Below are positions 1 to 8,832 of a stretch of 64,000 bases of DNA, piece after piece. Every line of letters begins with the position of its first letter. Position 1 is the first letter of the stretch. The translations under genes were made by a program, and so were the position numbers. Origin of the DNA: Flavobacterium sp. K5-23 (GTDB taxonomy: Bacteria > Bacteroidota > Bacteroidia > Flavobacteriales > Flavobacteriaceae); contig NZ_CP056783.1 in NCBI RefSeq assembly GCF_023278045.1, positions 1,769,501 to 1,833,500 of the forward strand, written 5' to 3'. The notes beneath the pieces are model-generated. The model did not search any database. It had not been told where the DNA came from and was given only the letters and a program-made list of their open reading frames with translations.

Positions 1-468
1 AAAGATAACAAAAACAGATCCTTTCAATTGTTCAACGATAGAATAAGGGTCGGTTTCTCTTAATTGTTTAATTGTTTCGTTTAAAGAAGAAGCAGGTACG
101 CCAAATTTCTCTGAAGTACTAATCAAGTACTTTATTGTCAGATCCAGAAGAGTGTCTTTTATAGCTGGGTCAATAAAGTTGAATAAAACAATTTTAAAAA
201 GAACAGAAATAAGTACGCCAATTACTGCCGAAATAAAATAAGTTGTAAAGGCTTCTTTGAATGTAAAAACTCCGTTTAATTCTTTTTTGGTAGTCGAGAG
301 TAATATAATAGGTACAACAATAAAAACAGAAAGGCTTAAAAGTGTTGTCCACCAAGCAATGAATAATTCGATGTCAACGGCATACATAAAAGCAGTGATT
401 AATGATAATGCTACTCCAGTGATAATGCCATAGGTAATTCCGTTTTTCTTGATAATTTCGTTAATCAT
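1..468 (-). CDS. DUF4199 family membrane protein (3' part outside window)
   Basis: The reverse strand reads from ATG at 468 off the left edge without a stop, about 156 codons. The translation begins MINEIIKKNGITYG and shows three hydrophobic stretches (about residues 15-30, 37-57 and 72-98), then a polar segment. This is the pattern of DUF4199 proteins, small membrane proteins common in Flavobacteriia and of unknown function. The gene is divergent from rpmE2, and the 240-bp gap between them must hold both promoters. The C-terminus is not visible, so length and completeness cannot be judged. Confidence 0.7.
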   Translation of the reverse strand, partial: MINEIIKKNGITYGIITGVALSLITAFMYAVDIELFIAWWTTLLSLSVFIVVPIILLSTTKKELNGVFTFKEAFTTYFISAVIGVLISVLFKIVLFNFIDPAIKDTLLDLTIKYLISTSEKFGVPASSLNETIKQLRETDPYSIVEQLKGSVFVIF

Positions 469-570
469 TATTTGGTTGGTTTTAAATTAATCCACAAATA
501 TAGCAATTCCCATTTTATTCAGGGATAAAAAAACCTTTTTACGATTATTTAAAAAAATTGTCACAAAGGA

Positions 571-599
571 TTGTTTATTGAAAATTAATTGTAAATTTG
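571..599 (+). promoter_or_regulatory. Promoter of rpmE2 (TTG-N18-TAAATTTG)
   Basis: TTG at 571-573 and TAAATTTG at 592-599 are 18 bp apart and fit the Bacteroidetes promoter form TTG-N19-TAnnTTTG. The start of transcription would be near 605, leaving a leader of about 105 nt before rpmE2. The leader holds a small hairpin (645-660, stem CCTTT/AAAGG), which could matter for ribosomal-protein autoregulation; that part is a guess. Confidence 0.6.
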
Positions 600-709
600 C
601 ACACTTAAAATAATACAATAGCAAAAAGTTATGATGTGTTTATACCTTTTCGGTTAAAGGAAAAGCTTCAAAGCAGGTTATAGCCAAACAAATAAAAAAG
701 AATTACAAG

Positions 710-961
710 ATGAAAAAAGGTACACACCCAGAGAATTACAGATTAGTTGCTTTTAAAGACATGTCAAATGAAGACGTTTTTATCACTAAATCTACAGCAG
801 ATACAAGAGAAACAATTACAGTTGACGGTGTTGAATACCCAGTTGTAAAAATGGAGATCTCTAGAACTTCTCACCCTTTTTACACAGGTAAAAGCAAACT
901 TATCGATACTGCAGGACGTATTGACAAGTTCAAAACTAAATATGCTAAACACGTTAAATAA
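710..961 (+). CDS. rpmE2: Type B 50S ribosomal protein L31
   Basis: This 83-residue protein is a component of the large ribosomal subunit at the inter-subunit bridge. It begins [11 protein letters not shown] and contains [11 protein letters not shown] and [13 protein letters not shown], all typical of L31. It has no cysteine at all, so it is the zinc-independent type B (YkgM) form rather than the CxxC type. Length matches the family. ATG at 710 is the only plausible start, preceded by an A-rich stretch as is usual in Bacteroidetes, where Shine-Dalgarno sites are rare. The gene has its own promoter (TAAATTTG at 592) and a strong terminator at 986-1014, so it is monocistronic. Confidence 0.97.
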   Translation: MKKGTHPENYRLVAFKDMSNEDVFITKSTADTRETITVDGVEYPVVKMEISRTSHPFYTGKSKLIDTAGRIDKFKTKYAKHVK

Positions 962-985
962 TTTTAACTTGTTTTTAATTATACT

Positions 986-1014
986 AAAGCCTTCCATTTC
1001 GGAAGGCTTTTTTA
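986..1014 (+). terminator. Rho-independent terminator after rpmE2
   Basis: Perfect 10-bp stem AAAGCCTTCC/GGAAGGCTTT with loop ATTTC, followed by a T-run, 25 bp after the rpmE2 stop. Confidence 0.9.
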
Positions 1015-1072
1015 TTTGTTTAAATCAGGATCGTTAAGGGAGAACTTCTTAACATAACAAATAAAAACTTTG

Positions 1073-1096
1073 TAACTTTGGTCCTTTGTAACTTTG
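1073..1096 (+). promoter_or_regulatory. Tandem TAACTTTG -7 boxes before the GlmU-like gene
   Basis: Two identical TAACTTTG boxes lie at 1073-1080 and 1089-1096, within a repeated CTTTGTAACTTTG string. Both match TAnnTTTG. The second ends only 12 bp before the ATG at 1109, so transcripts from it would be nearly leaderless. The same box shows that the upstream in-frame TTG at 1094 cannot be the translation start. Confidence 0.55.
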
Positions 1097-1108
1097 AAAC
1101 TTTATAAA

Positions 1109-2284
1109 ATGAATTACATACTTTTTGACGGGCCTGCTCGTAATGCATTATTGCCTTTTACCTTTACACGTCCGGTTGCTGATATTCTTATCGGGATTAT
1201 GACTATTCGTCAAAAATGGGAATTGCATTTAGGCTCTACTACCACTACAATTACTGAGGAATATCTATCGGATAAATATCCTATGGTGGAATTGGAAGAA
1301 AACATTATGATTAATGCTTCTTTTCTTCCTAATGCTGTCTTGGCTGAAATGGTAAGTAATTTAGAGTCAAATCAGGTTATTTTTAAAGGTGAAGAAGTAG
1401 TTGCTTTTTTTACCAATGAAAATCAAGAAGAGGTAGATTTTGATTCTTATGAAATTATTGAGTATGATGACGACTGCCTGACAGTTGAAAACACTTGGGA
1501 TATTTTTTCTAAGAATGATGCTGCAATTCGGGAAGATTTTGAAATTTTAACCGAAGGAAGGAAATCGAAACAAATTCCTCAAAGTGTCAACGTTATTTCT
1601 CCTGAAAATATATTTATAGAAGAAGGAGCTAAACTTGAATTTGTGACTTTGAATGCTTCTACAGGACCTATATATATAGGTAAAAACGCTGAAATAATGG
1701 AAGGTTCTGTTATCCGTGGGCCTTTTGCTTTGTGTGAAGGTGCTGTTGTTAAGATGGCAGCAAAGATTTATGGCGCAACTACTGTTGGACCACATTCCAG
1801 AATTGGAGGGGAAGTTAATAATTCGGTATTGTTTGGATATTCAAATAAAGGTCATGACGGTTTCTTAGGAAACTCTGTCTTGGGTGAGTGGTGTAATATT
1901 GGTGCTGACAGTAATAATTCGAACCTAAAAAACAACTACGAAGAGGTAAGATTGTGGAGCTATGAAACCGAAGGTTTTGCCAAAACAGGACTTCAGTTTT
2001 GTGGTTTGATGATGGGAGATCACAGTAAATGCGGAATTAATACTATGTTCAATACAGGTACCGTAATAGGAGTGAGCGCTAATATCTTTGGAAGTGGTTT
2101 TCCCCGCAATTTTGTACCAAGTTTTTCTTGGGGTGGAGCTTCTGGTTTTACTACATATATAACAAAGAAAGCTTTCGAAACTGCAAGACTTGTTATGGGT
2201 CGAAGAGACGTTGAATTTGATGAAAAAGAATCAGCTATTTTAGAGCATATCTTCGAGGAAACTAAAAAGTGGAGAAAAGAATAG
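1109..2284 (+). CDS. GlmU-like sugar nucleotidyltransferase with left-handed beta-helix
   Basis: The 391-residue protein belongs to the GlmU-related putative sugar nucleotidyltransferases of Bacteroidetes. It begins MNYILFDGPARNALLPFTFTRPVADI: an N-terminal Rossmann-like transferase region (about 1-170), then a hexapeptide-repeat beta-helix (about 180-340; for example IYIGKNAEIMEGSVIRGP, VGPHSRIGGEV, WCNIGADSNNSNL). The likely role is transfer of a nucleotidyl or acyl group in cell-envelope sugar metabolism, but the substrate is unknown. The N-terminal domain lacks an obvious canonical GxGTRM-type loop, so nucleotidyltransferase activity is inferred from the family. The start at 1109 is chosen because the upstream TTG at 1094 lies inside the promoter box. 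Confidence 0.85.
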   Translation: MNYILFDGPARNALLPFTFTRPVADILIGIMTIRQKWELHLGSTTTTITEEYLSDKYPMVELEENIMINASFLPNAVLAEMVSNLESNQVIFKGEEVVAFFTNENQEEVDFDSYEIIEYDDDCLTVENTWDIFSKNDAAIREDFEILTEGRKSKQIPQSVNVISPENIFIEEGAKLEFVTLNASTGPIYIGKNAEIMEGSVIRGPFALCEGAVVKMAAKIYGATTVGPHSRIGGEVNNSVLFGYSNKGHDGFLGNSVLGEWCNIGADSNNSNLKNNYEEVRLWSYETEGFAKTGLQFCGLMMGDHSKCGINTMFNTGTVIGVSANIFGSGFPRNFVPSFSWGGASGFTTYITKKAFETARLVMGRRDVEFDEKESAILEHIFEETKKWRKE

Positions 2285-2318
2285 TTTCAACGGTTTTATA
2301 GTATTTTAAAAATATAGA

Positions 2319-2356
2319 AGACGGTTCAATTTTTTAAAATTGAACCGTCTTTTTTG
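2319..2356 (+). terminator. Rho-independent terminator after the GlmU-like gene
   Basis: Long stem AGACGGTTCAATTTT/AAAATTGAACCGTCT followed by a T-run, about 35 bp after the stop. Confidence 0.9.
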
Positions 2357-2598
2357 TGGTGTTCAAAACTGTATTGATGATTGGATTTTAATAATGTGGA
2401 GATAATATGTTAAAAACCCATTTTTTCGAATAAAAATAAGCCGATTTATTAGGGTTGATATTTAGTAGGTTAATAAGTTTTTACTTTTTTAAAGCACCTT
2501 TGTTAGTTTTTTTTACCTATATGTTATAGTTTTATCGAAATTTAATAATAAAACGAATGTTTTAATGAGTTTGTGATAATTATATAAATACTAAATAT
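2357..2598. other. Intergenic region before the symporter gene
   Basis: AT-rich gap with no open frame of interest. It must carry the promoter of the downstream symporter. CACCTTTG near 2500 is one base off the TAnnTTTG -7 consensus and is the best candidate, with a leader of about 90 nt. I see no terminator-like hairpin or riboswitch-like fold here. Confidence 0.35.
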
Positions 2599-4062
2599 AT
2601 GGAAGAAGTTATTGGGGTGTTGAATGATATTGTTTGGAGTAATGCTTTAATTGTTTTGTGTTTAGGAACGGGGCTTTATTTTACGTTGCGCACTCGTTTT
2701 CTACAAGTACGACATATTAAAGAAATGTTTCGCTTGCTATTTGATGGTGAAAGTTCTGAATCAGGGGTTTCTTCTTTTCAGGCTTTATCCATGTCATTGG
2801 CAGGTAGAGTAGGGACTGGGAATATTGCAGGTGTTGCTACGGCGATTGCATTTGGTGGACCTGGAGCAATGTTTTGGATGTGGATGGTTGCCTTTTTAGG
2901 GGCGAGTACCGCATTTGTTGAAGCTACTTTGGCACAAATTTATAAAGAAAAACATTTAGGACAGTTTCGTGGAGGCCCCGCTTTTTATATAGAAAGAGGT
3001 TTAGGAGTGAAATGGTTTGGTGTTTTATTCGCAGTCGTTTCGGTTATTTCTGCTGGTTTATTATTACCGGGTGTTCAAGCAAACTCTGTTGCTGATGGAA
3101 TTCAAAATGCTTTTCAATTGGATACTTGGATGTCTGGGGCTGCAGTTGCTGTTATGTTTGGTCTTATCGTTTTTGGAGGAGTAAAAAGAATTGCCAAATT
3201 TACCGAGTACATTGTACCTATTATGGCAATTGGTTATATTTTAATCGTATTAGTGATAATCGCTATTGATTACGATCAATTACCAGGAGTTATTTCTTTG
3301 GTTTTCAAAAGTGCTTTTAATATGGAAGCTGGTTTTGGAGCTGTTTTTGGTCTTGCTATTCAATGGGGAGTGAAAAGGGGAATTTATTCTAACGAAGCAG
3401 GTCAAGGTACAGCGCCACATATTGCCGCTGCCGCTAATGTTTCGCATCCTACTAAACAAGGTTTAGTTCAATCGTTTTCTGTTTATATAGATACTTTATT
3501 AGTTTGTTCTGCAACGGGGTTTATGTTGTTGATAACAGGAAAATACAATGTGCAAAATCCGGCTTTTGGAACTGATGGTGCTTCTGAATTTTTATATAAT
3601 GGGGCACAAAATGTTTCGGTAGGCCCAGGATTTACTCAAAGTGCTATGGATAGTGTTTTCCCAGGCTTTGGGTCTTATTTTGTGGCAATAGCATTGTTTT
3701 TCTTCGCTTTCACAACAATTTTGGCTTATTATTATATCGCAGAAACTAATATTTCTTATTTAACTAGAAATTTAAAATCACCAATTTATACTCACATACT
3801 TAAAGTGGTTATGATGTTAGTGATTATGTATGGTTCAATTAATCAAGCAAAATTAGCTTGGGACATTGGAGATTTAGGTGTTGGATTGATGGCTTGGTTT
3901 AATATTATAGCTATTATTCTTTTACAAAAACCGGCTTTGGCAGCATTGAAAGATTATGAAAAGCAGAAAAAGGAAGGGAAAGACCCTGTTTTTTACCCAG
4001 AAGATATTGGAGTTACAAATGCACATATTTGGAATACTATAAATAAAAAGAAAGAGGATTAA
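2599..4062 (+). CDS. Sodium:alanine/glycine symporter, AGCS family
   Basis: The 487-residue inner-membrane protein takes up small neutral amino acids (alanine, glycine) with Na+. It has the AGCS signature GRVGTGNIAGVATAIAFGGP near residue 70, further family blocks (GVKRGIYSNEAGQGTAPHIA near 260) and about ten hydrophobic segments. Length is typical (450-500). The C-terminal tail is charged (DYEKQKKEGKDPVFYPED) and cytoplasmic. It stands alone between two terminators. Substrate specificity cannot be read from the sequence; alanine or glycine is the family default. Confidence 0.93.
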   Translation: MEEVIGVLNDIVWSNALIVLCLGTGLYFTLRTRFLQVRHIKEMFRLLFDGESSESGVSSFQALSMSLAGRVGTGNIAGVATAIAFGGPGAMFWMWMVAFLGASTAFVEATLAQIYKEKHLGQFRGGPAFYIERGLGVKWFGVLFAVVSVISAGLLLPGVQANSVADGIQNAFQLDTWMSGAAVAVMFGLIVFGGVKRIAKFTEYIVPIMAIGYILIVLVIIAIDYDQLPGVISLVFKSAFNMEAGFGAVFGLAIQWGVKRGIYSNEAGQGTAPHIAAAANVSHPTKQGLVQSFSVYIDTLLVCSATGFMLLITGKYNVQNPAFGTDGASEFLYNGAQNVSVGPGFTQSAMDSVFPGFGSYFVAIALFFFAFTTILAYYYIAETNISYLTRNLKSPIYTHILKVVMMLVIMYGSINQAKLAWDIGDLGVGLMAWFNIIAIILLQKPALAALKDYEKQKKEGKDPVFYPEDIGVTNAHIWNTINKKKED

Positions 4063-4080
4063 CATCCTATAGAATTTTTT

Positions 4081-4133
4081 TGAAAGCTTCTAGAGATAAG
4101 AATTTAATTCTGTTTCTAGAAGCTTTCATTTTA
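4081..4133 (+). terminator. Terminator after the symporter gene
   Basis: Inverted repeat TGAAAGCTTCTAG (4081-4093) / CTAGAAGCTTTCA (4116-4128) followed by TTTTA, starting about 20 bp after the stop. Confidence 0.8.
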
Positions 4134-4158
4134 TAATAAACAAATTAGTTATTTAAGC

Positions 4159-4166
4159 TATCTTTG
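4159..4166 (+). promoter_or_regulatory. -7 box TATCTTTG before the ABC-F gene
   Basis: Exact TAnnTTTG match, 62 bp upstream of the ATG at 4229. No clear TTG lies at the usual distance upstream, so the call rests on the -7 box only. Confidence 0.5.
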
Positions 4167-4228
4167 CATTTTTAAAATTAACTCGGTTTCAATTAAATTA
4201 GAAGCCGAATCTACAAATAAACATTACA

Positions 4229-5863
4229 ATGATTACAGTTAACGATATTTCAGTACAATTTGGTGGTACTACGCTTTTTAGCGATGTTTCTTTTGCTATA
4301 AATGAAAATGATAAAATTGCCCTTATGGGTAAAAATGGAGCGGGTAAATCGACGCTTCTGAAAATAATTGCAGGACAAAGCAAACCGTCAACTGGGAATA
4401 TCTCGGCACCAAAAGAAGCAGTTGTTGCTTATTTACCACAGCATTTATTGACTACTGATGGAGCTACAGTAATGGAAGAAACTTCAAAAGCTTTTGGAGA
4501 AATTTTTGGTATGAAAGCTGAGATTGATGAAATCAACGAACAATTAACCATTCGTACTGATTATGAAAGTGATGCGTATATGAAATTGATCGAAAGAGTT
4601 TCTGACTTAAGCGAGAAATTTTATGCTATCGAAGAAGTGAATTACGAAGCTGAAGTAGAGAAAATATTAATTGGGTTGGGTTTTGTTCGTGAGGACTTTA
4701 CGCGTCAAACATCTGAGTTTTCAGGAGGATGGAGAATGAGAATTGAACTAGCTAAAATCCTTTTACAAAAACCAGATTTAATTTTACTGGATGAACCAAC
4801 AAATCATATGGATATTGAAAGTATCCAATGGTTAGAGGACTTCTTGATTAATCAAGCAAAAGCGGTTGTGGTGATTTCTCACGATAGAGCGTTTGTGGAT
4901 AACATTACTAATCGTACTATTGAAGTTACAATGGGACGTATCTATGACTACAAAGCGAAGTATTCTCATTATTTAGAATTGAGAAAAGACCGCCGTATGC
5001 ACCAACAAAAAGCATATGATGAGCAGCAACGTATGATTGCTGATAATAGAACTTTTATTGACCGTTTTAAAGGGACTTTCTCTAAAACAGATGCTGTTCA
5101 GTCTCGTGTTAAAATGTTAGAGAAACTAGTTATAGTACAGGTGGACGAAGTAGATAATTCGGCATTAAAATTAAAATTTCCTGCAGCGGTTCGTTCGGGA
5201 CAATATCCAGTAATTGTGAAGGATTTGTCAAAATCTTACGGAGATCATGTGGTTTTCAAGGATGCTAATATAGTAATTGAAAGAGGGCAAAAAGTTGCTT
5301 TTGTCGGAAAAAATGGAGAAGGAAAATCGACAATGATCAAAGCCATTATGAAGCAAATTGAAATTGATGGCGGTAGTCTTGAGATTGGTCATAATTCGCA
5401 AATTGGTTATTTTGCTCAAAACCAAGCAGCTTTATTAAATGAAAACGCTACTATTTTTGAAACTATTGATGATATTGCGGTAGGGGATGTTAGAACTAAA
5501 ATAAAGGATATCTTAGGAGCTTTTATGTTTCACGGAGATGATGTGACTAAAAAAGTAAAAGTCCTTTCAGGAGGAGAGAAAACACGTTTAGCAATGATTA
5601 AATTATTGTTAGAACCGGTTAATTTGTTGATTCTGGATGAACCTTCAAATCACTTGGATATGAAGACTAAAGACATCATTAAAGATGCGCTACGTGATTT
5701 TGATGGGACTTTGATCTTGGTTTCTCACGACAGAGATTTCCTTGACGGACTAGCGACAAAGGTTTTTGAATTTGGAAATAAAAGAGTAGTTGAGCATTTT
5801 GAAGATATTACGGGATTCTTGGCAAATAAGAAAATGGAGAGCATGAGAGAAATAGAAAAATAA
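4229..5863 (+). CDS. ABC-F family ATPase (translation factor type)
   Basis: The 544-residue soluble protein has two tandem ABC ATPase domains and no membrane segments, which defines ABC-F. Members bind the ribosome E-site and relieve stalled translation. Visible are Walker A GKNGAGKS (residues 34-41) and, in the second domain, GKNGEGKS; signatures FSGGWRMR and LSGGEKTR; Walker B with switch ILLDEPTNHMD and LILDEPSNHLD. The charged linker between the domains (about 235-310, YLELRKDRRMHQQKAYDEQQ) is the ribosome-contacting arm. Overall arrangement and length resemble E. coli YbiT more than EttA or Uup. It could also contribute to antibiotic resistance, but nothing in the sequence points that way. 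Confidence 0.93.
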   Translation: MITVNDISVQFGGTTLFSDVSFAINENDKIALMGKNGAGKSTLLKIIAGQSKPSTGNISAPKEAVVAYLPQHLLTTDGATVMEETSKAFGEIFGMKAEIDEINEQLTIRTDYESDAYMKLIERVSDLSEKFYAIEEVNYEAEVEKILIGLGFVREDFTRQTSEFSGGWRMRIELAKILLQKPDLILLDEPTNHMDIESIQWLEDFLINQAKAVVVISHDRAFVDNITNRTIEVTMGRIYDYKAKYSHYLELRKDRRMHQQKAYDEQQRMIADNRTFIDRFKGTFSKTDAVQSRVKMLEKLVIVQVDEVDNSALKLKFPAAVRSGQYPVIVKDLSKSYGDHVVFKDANIVIERGQKVAFVGKNGEGKSTMIKAIMKQIEIDGGSLEIGHNSQIGYFAQNQAALLNENATIFETIDDIAVGDVRTKIKDILGAFMFHGDDVTKKVKVLSGGEKTRLAMIKLLLEPVNLLILDEPSNHLDMKTKDIIKDALRDFDGTLILVSHDRDFLDGLATKVFEFGNKRVVEHFEDITGFLANKKMESMREIEK

Positions 5864-5879
5864 TTTTTTATATAATTAT

Positions 5880-5913
5880 AAAAAAGGCATAAGTTAATTC
5901 TTGTGCCTTTTTG
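5880..5913 (+). terminator. Terminator after the ABC-F gene
   Basis: Stem AAAAAGGCA(TAAG) with (CTTG)TGCCTTTTT, ending in a T-run, about 15 bp after the stop. Confidence 0.8.
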
Positions 5914-5933
5914 TGTTATACTAGACATTAGTA

Positions 5934-5979
5934 AAAAAAAAGCGGCTGAACATACTAAATGATACAGCCGCTTTTTTTT
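5934..5979. terminator. Bidirectional terminator between convergent genes
   Basis: AGCGGCTG (5941-5948) pairs with CAGCCGCT (5965-5972), flanked by A-run and T-run. It is placed to stop the minus-strand acetyltransferase gene and can also act on the plus strand. Confidence 0.8.
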
Positions 5980-6280
5980 AAAGTCTAATTCCTGGGGGAA
6001 GTAGTTCTTTGTAAATAGGGTTTTTTTTAAAAAAAACCACGATTTTTGGAAGTATGGGAACTACTTTTAATTTTCGTTCAATGGCAATGGCCATTATTTC
6101 AGATAGTAACTGAGAAACAAACTCTTCGTTGTCAAATTCGTCTGGAGTATTTATTTTTGTCAAAAATATCTTTTTTTCTTGAAAAGAATATTCAACTGAA
6201 ACTAACCCTTCCTCTACTGTAGTTTCAAATTGTCTTGCGAAAGTATTGTCTTTGATTTCCATGATAATAGATTGTTCCAT
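5978..6280 (-). CDS. YjdJ-type GNAT-like N-acetyltransferase (PF14542 family)
   Basis: The 100-residue protein matches small acetyl-CoA-binding GNAT-related proteins (Acetyltransf_CG, E. coli YjdJ type). Visible are the beta-strand pair SVEYSFQEKKIFLTKINTP, the helix NEEFVSQLLSEIMAIAIERKLKVVPILP and the ending FFKKNPIYKELLP, which together resemble the acetyl-CoA-binding half of a GNAT fold. The substrate is unknown. An alternative start is Met7. The frame reads to its TAA inside the shared terminator region. The gene stands alone, convergent with the ABC-F gene. Confidence 0.75.
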   Translation of the reverse strand: MEQSIIMEIKDNTFARQFETTVEEGLVSVEYSFQEKKIFLTKINTPDEFDNEEFVSQLLSEIMAIAIERKLKVVPILPKIVVFFKKNPIYKELLPPGIRL

Positions 6281-7028
6281 ATTGTTTGTTTAAGTATTTG
6301 TGACCGGACTAATATTCGCCCAATTTTATTATTGAAGATTCATTGGCGTTTTTTTACCAATTGTATTTTAATTTTAGTGTTGGTTTTATTTCAAATTAAA
6401 TATATCCATGATTATCTATTGCTATTATAATACGCTTGTACCATTTGTTCACTACAACTAAGAAAACAGATAATCGCCCTCCTTCAGGAAGTCAACATTG
6501 TGTGTTAGGGTTGTGTTATTTTCGAAAATTTGCAGATAAATAAAAGGGTTTTGTTACTGAACCTATATTATGTTTCTAGTATTTTTTTTAGTGAGGCAAC
6601 CTTTACAAAGGTATTGAATTGATTATCAGTATCAAATCATTTTAACGTCTATGTTGGAGGCGCTCTTCTCTTTGTCAGTAAACAATAGTCGTTGCAAGGT
6701 TGTTGCACGTTATTTTTTTTTTATACAGCTACAGTTTCGTTTAGGTATTCATGGAATGGATGGTCTATCTCTGTTCAATTTCATCTTCAGTTGTAAAGTT
6801 TCGGTGTTTTAATCCATACTCGAGCCAAAGGATAATAATTTTCGACGAGAAAGTAGAAAATGACTCTATAGCTGTTGCGACCACAGTTTTAGATTTGTAA
6901 AGTAGAACAGTCATAATTTAATGCTAATATAAAGGTAGATTCGAAGTTGGTTTCAATAAAAAAATTAATTTTATAAGAAATTTGTAATAATTAGATGGCA
7001 ATCTGTTGTAAAATATTGAAGCACAATT
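6281..7028. other. 748-bp region without a recognisable gene
   Basis: No frame of meaningful length is open on either strand. The longest I read is a 49-codon minus-strand frame at 6765-6914 (MTVLLYKSKTVVATAIESF...), which I do not recognise. Base composition is a little less AT-rich than true promoters here, and a minus-strand TACCTTTG (-7-like) occurs near 6611-6618. The region may be the eroded remains of a gene at the left edge of the rearranged segment, or simply long spacer. The promoter of the hydrolase at 7029 must lie at its right end; I see no exact TAnnTTTG there. Confidence 0.3.
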
Positions 7029-7703
7029 ATGAGTAAAATACCAGTTTATTTTATGCCTGGATTAGCGGCCAGTGCTGCTATTTTTGAGAGAATACAACTT
7101 CCAGAAGCTGATTTTGAAACACATCTTCTAGAGTGGGAGATTCCGTTGGTTAAGGAATCTTTGGACGATTACGCCAAGAGAATTGCTCTGAAAATCAAAA
7201 AGGAGAGTCCTGTTTTGATTGGCGTTTCATTTGGAGGTATTTTGGTTCAAGAAATGGCAAAACATATCGATGCGAGAAAGGTAATTATCATCTCGAGTGT
7301 AAAAAGTAATTTGGAATTCCCCCGAAGAATGAAAATTGCTAAGACCACTAAAGCTTACAAACTCATTCCGATGAGTTTGATATTAAATTTGGAGAATTTA
7401 GCCAAGTTTTCCTTTGGTTCAAAGATTAATCATCGATTGAAATTATATGAAAAATTTCTGTCGGTTCGTGATATCGGTTATTTAGAATGGGCTGTAGAGA
7501 AAGTGATTCTTTGGGATCGAACAGTCGTTGACGAAAGTGTAATCCATATTCATGGCGATATGGATGATGTTTTTCCAATAAAGTATATCAAAGAATGTAC
7601 TGTGGTAGAAGGAGGAACTCACATTATGATTTTGAATAAATACAGGTGGTTTAATGCTAATTTGGGCGCTATTATTTTGGGAGCAAATACAACTGTGGAC
7701 TGA
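7029..7703 (+). CDS. Alpha/beta hydrolase
   Basis: The 224-residue protein has the alpha/beta-hydrolase layout: an early oxyanion-type loop FMPGLAAS (8-15), nucleophile elbow GVSFGG with Ser67, an acid candidate in HGDMDD and a C-terminal His in EGGTHIMIL. No signal peptide, so it is cytoplasmic. The substrate is unknown; size and cap-less shape suggest a small ester or thioester. A decayed paralogue lies at 9086-9716 and aligns along its whole length. The next gene starts 20 bp after the stop, so the two are probably co-transcribed. Confidence 0.8.
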   Translation: MSKIPVYFMPGLAASAAIFERIQLPEADFETHLLEWEIPLVKESLDDYAKRIALKIKKESPVLIGVSFGGILVQEMAKHIDARKVIIISSVKSNLEFPRRMKIAKTTKAYKLIPMSLILNLENLAKFSFGSKINHRLKLYEKFLSVRDIGYLEWAVEKVILWDRTVVDESVIHIHGDMDDVFPIKYIKECTVVEGGTHIMILNKYRWFNANLGAIILGANTTVD

Positions 7704-7722
7704 TTGTTGCTGCCTGATATAC

Positions 7723-8640
7723 ATGCTAAAAATGAGAAAAATGAAAAGAATAGAAAGAATAAGTATCCTCCTTACGGTAGTTTTTGCAAGCGGTCTATTG
7801 ATTTTTGCAACTACATATGAGTCGAAGGACAAGCTAGATAAAGAAAAAAAATATGTATCAACCTATTTTCCGGTTACGGCTAATTTTGCTGGGGAAACTA
7901 CACCATTGAAAATTTCGGATGTCAAAGAACGCTTGGATCGGGAATTGATTGTCAACATAAATCTTCATGCCTCTACTATTTTAGCGATAAAAAGAGCAAA
8001 CCGTGCTTTTCCTGTTATTGAACCCATTCTTAAGAAAAACGGAATTCCAGATGATTTTAAGTATCTAGCAGTGATAGAAAGTGGTTTAGTCAATGCAGTA
8101 TCCGGTGCTGGCGCTAGAGGGGTATGGCAGTTTATGCCGGAAACAGCTAAGGAAAGAGGAATGGAAGTTAACGAGATTGTTGATGAACGCTATAATTTAG
8201 AAAAATCAACACAGGCAGCTTGTAGTTATTTTTTGATTGCTAAAGCAAAATTTGGAACTTGGACTTTAGCTGCTGCTTCTTATAATGGCGGAATGGGAGG
8301 GGTTAACAAGCAAATGGAGATCCAAAAAGAATCTAATTACTATGATTTGTTGCTTACCGAAGAAACGTCTCGTTACGTATTCCGAATTTTGGCACTGAAA
8401 GAAATTATGAAAAATCCTGATAAATTTGGTTTCTCCTTAGCAGATGAAGAGCTGTATGCGATATTGCCAACAAAAAAAATCGCTGTAGACACTACGATTA
8501 ATGACTTAGCTGATTTTGCGAAAGCGCAGGGGATAAACTATAAGATTTTGAAAATTCATAATCCATGGCTTAGAGATAAAAAATTAGAGAATCCAACGAA
8601 TAAAAAATATACAATTGAAATTCCATTGAGTGGATATTAA
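7723..8640 (+). CDS. Membrane-anchored lytic transglycosylase (SLT domain, LysM-like tail)
   Basis: This 305-residue protein cleaves the MurNAc-GlcNAc bond of peptidoglycan in the periplasm. An N-terminal anchor or signal (ISILLTVVFASGLLIFA, 13-29) is followed by the SLT domain. Catalytic Glu119 lies in LAVIESGLVNAVSGAGARG, followed by VWQFMPETA and later AAASYNGGMGG, as in MltD-type enzymes. The last 55 residues resemble a LysM unit (TTINDLADFAKAQGINYKILKIHNPWL). The frame is open from 7654, but that start would overlap the hydrolase gene. The ATG at 7723 gives a basic n-region and a normal signal; Met4 or Met7 are alternatives. Confidence 0.88.
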   Translation: MLKMRKMKRIERISILLTVVFASGLLIFATTYESKDKLDKEKKYVSTYFPVTANFAGETTPLKISDVKERLDRELIVNINLHASTILAIKRANRAFPVIEPILKKNGIPDDFKYLAVIESGLVNAVSGAGARGVWQFMPETAKERGMEVNEIVDERYNLEKSTQAACSYFLIAKAKFGTWTLAAASYNGGMGGVNKQMEIQKESNYYDLLLTEETSRYVFRILALKEIMKNPDKFGFSLADEELYAILPTKKIAVDTTINDLADFAKAQGINYKILKIHNPWLRDKKLENPTNKKYTIEIPLSGY

Positions 8641-8705
8641 GTCAAAACGGTCTGAATATTACCAAAGGACAAGATCTTTTAGAATCTTTTGCTTTTAGAT
8701 TGTAT

Positions 8706-8764
8706 AAAAAAAACGCAGCATCACAATTACTATTTTTCAATAGACCTGCGAAGCTGCGTTTTTT
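8706..8764 (+). terminator. Terminator after the transglycosylase gene
   Basis: AAAAAACGCAGC (8708-8719) pairs with GCTGCGTTTTTT (8752-8763). The loop is long (about 32 nt) and the hairpin ends in T's. Confidence 0.7.
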
Positions 8765-8795
8765 AATGCTTTTTATTTGCTGATGAAAGTATAAT

Positions 8796-8829
8796 AAAAA
8801 AGGGCAAATAATTTTATTTGCCCTTTTTT
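8796..8829 (-). terminator. Terminator of the truncated TPR copy
   Basis: AAAAAAGGGCAAATA pairs with TATTTGCCCTTTTT. It sits just past the 3' end of the minus-strand reading frame, as the terminator at 33768-33799 does for the intact copy, so the duplication carried the gene with its terminator position. Confidence 0.75.
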
Positions 8830-8832
8830 GAA

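Noticed and set aside
6765..6914. 49-codon minus-strand frame in the gene-free stretch
   Set aside because: No recognisable motif, no promoter in the right place and no conserved neighbour; it could easily be chance.
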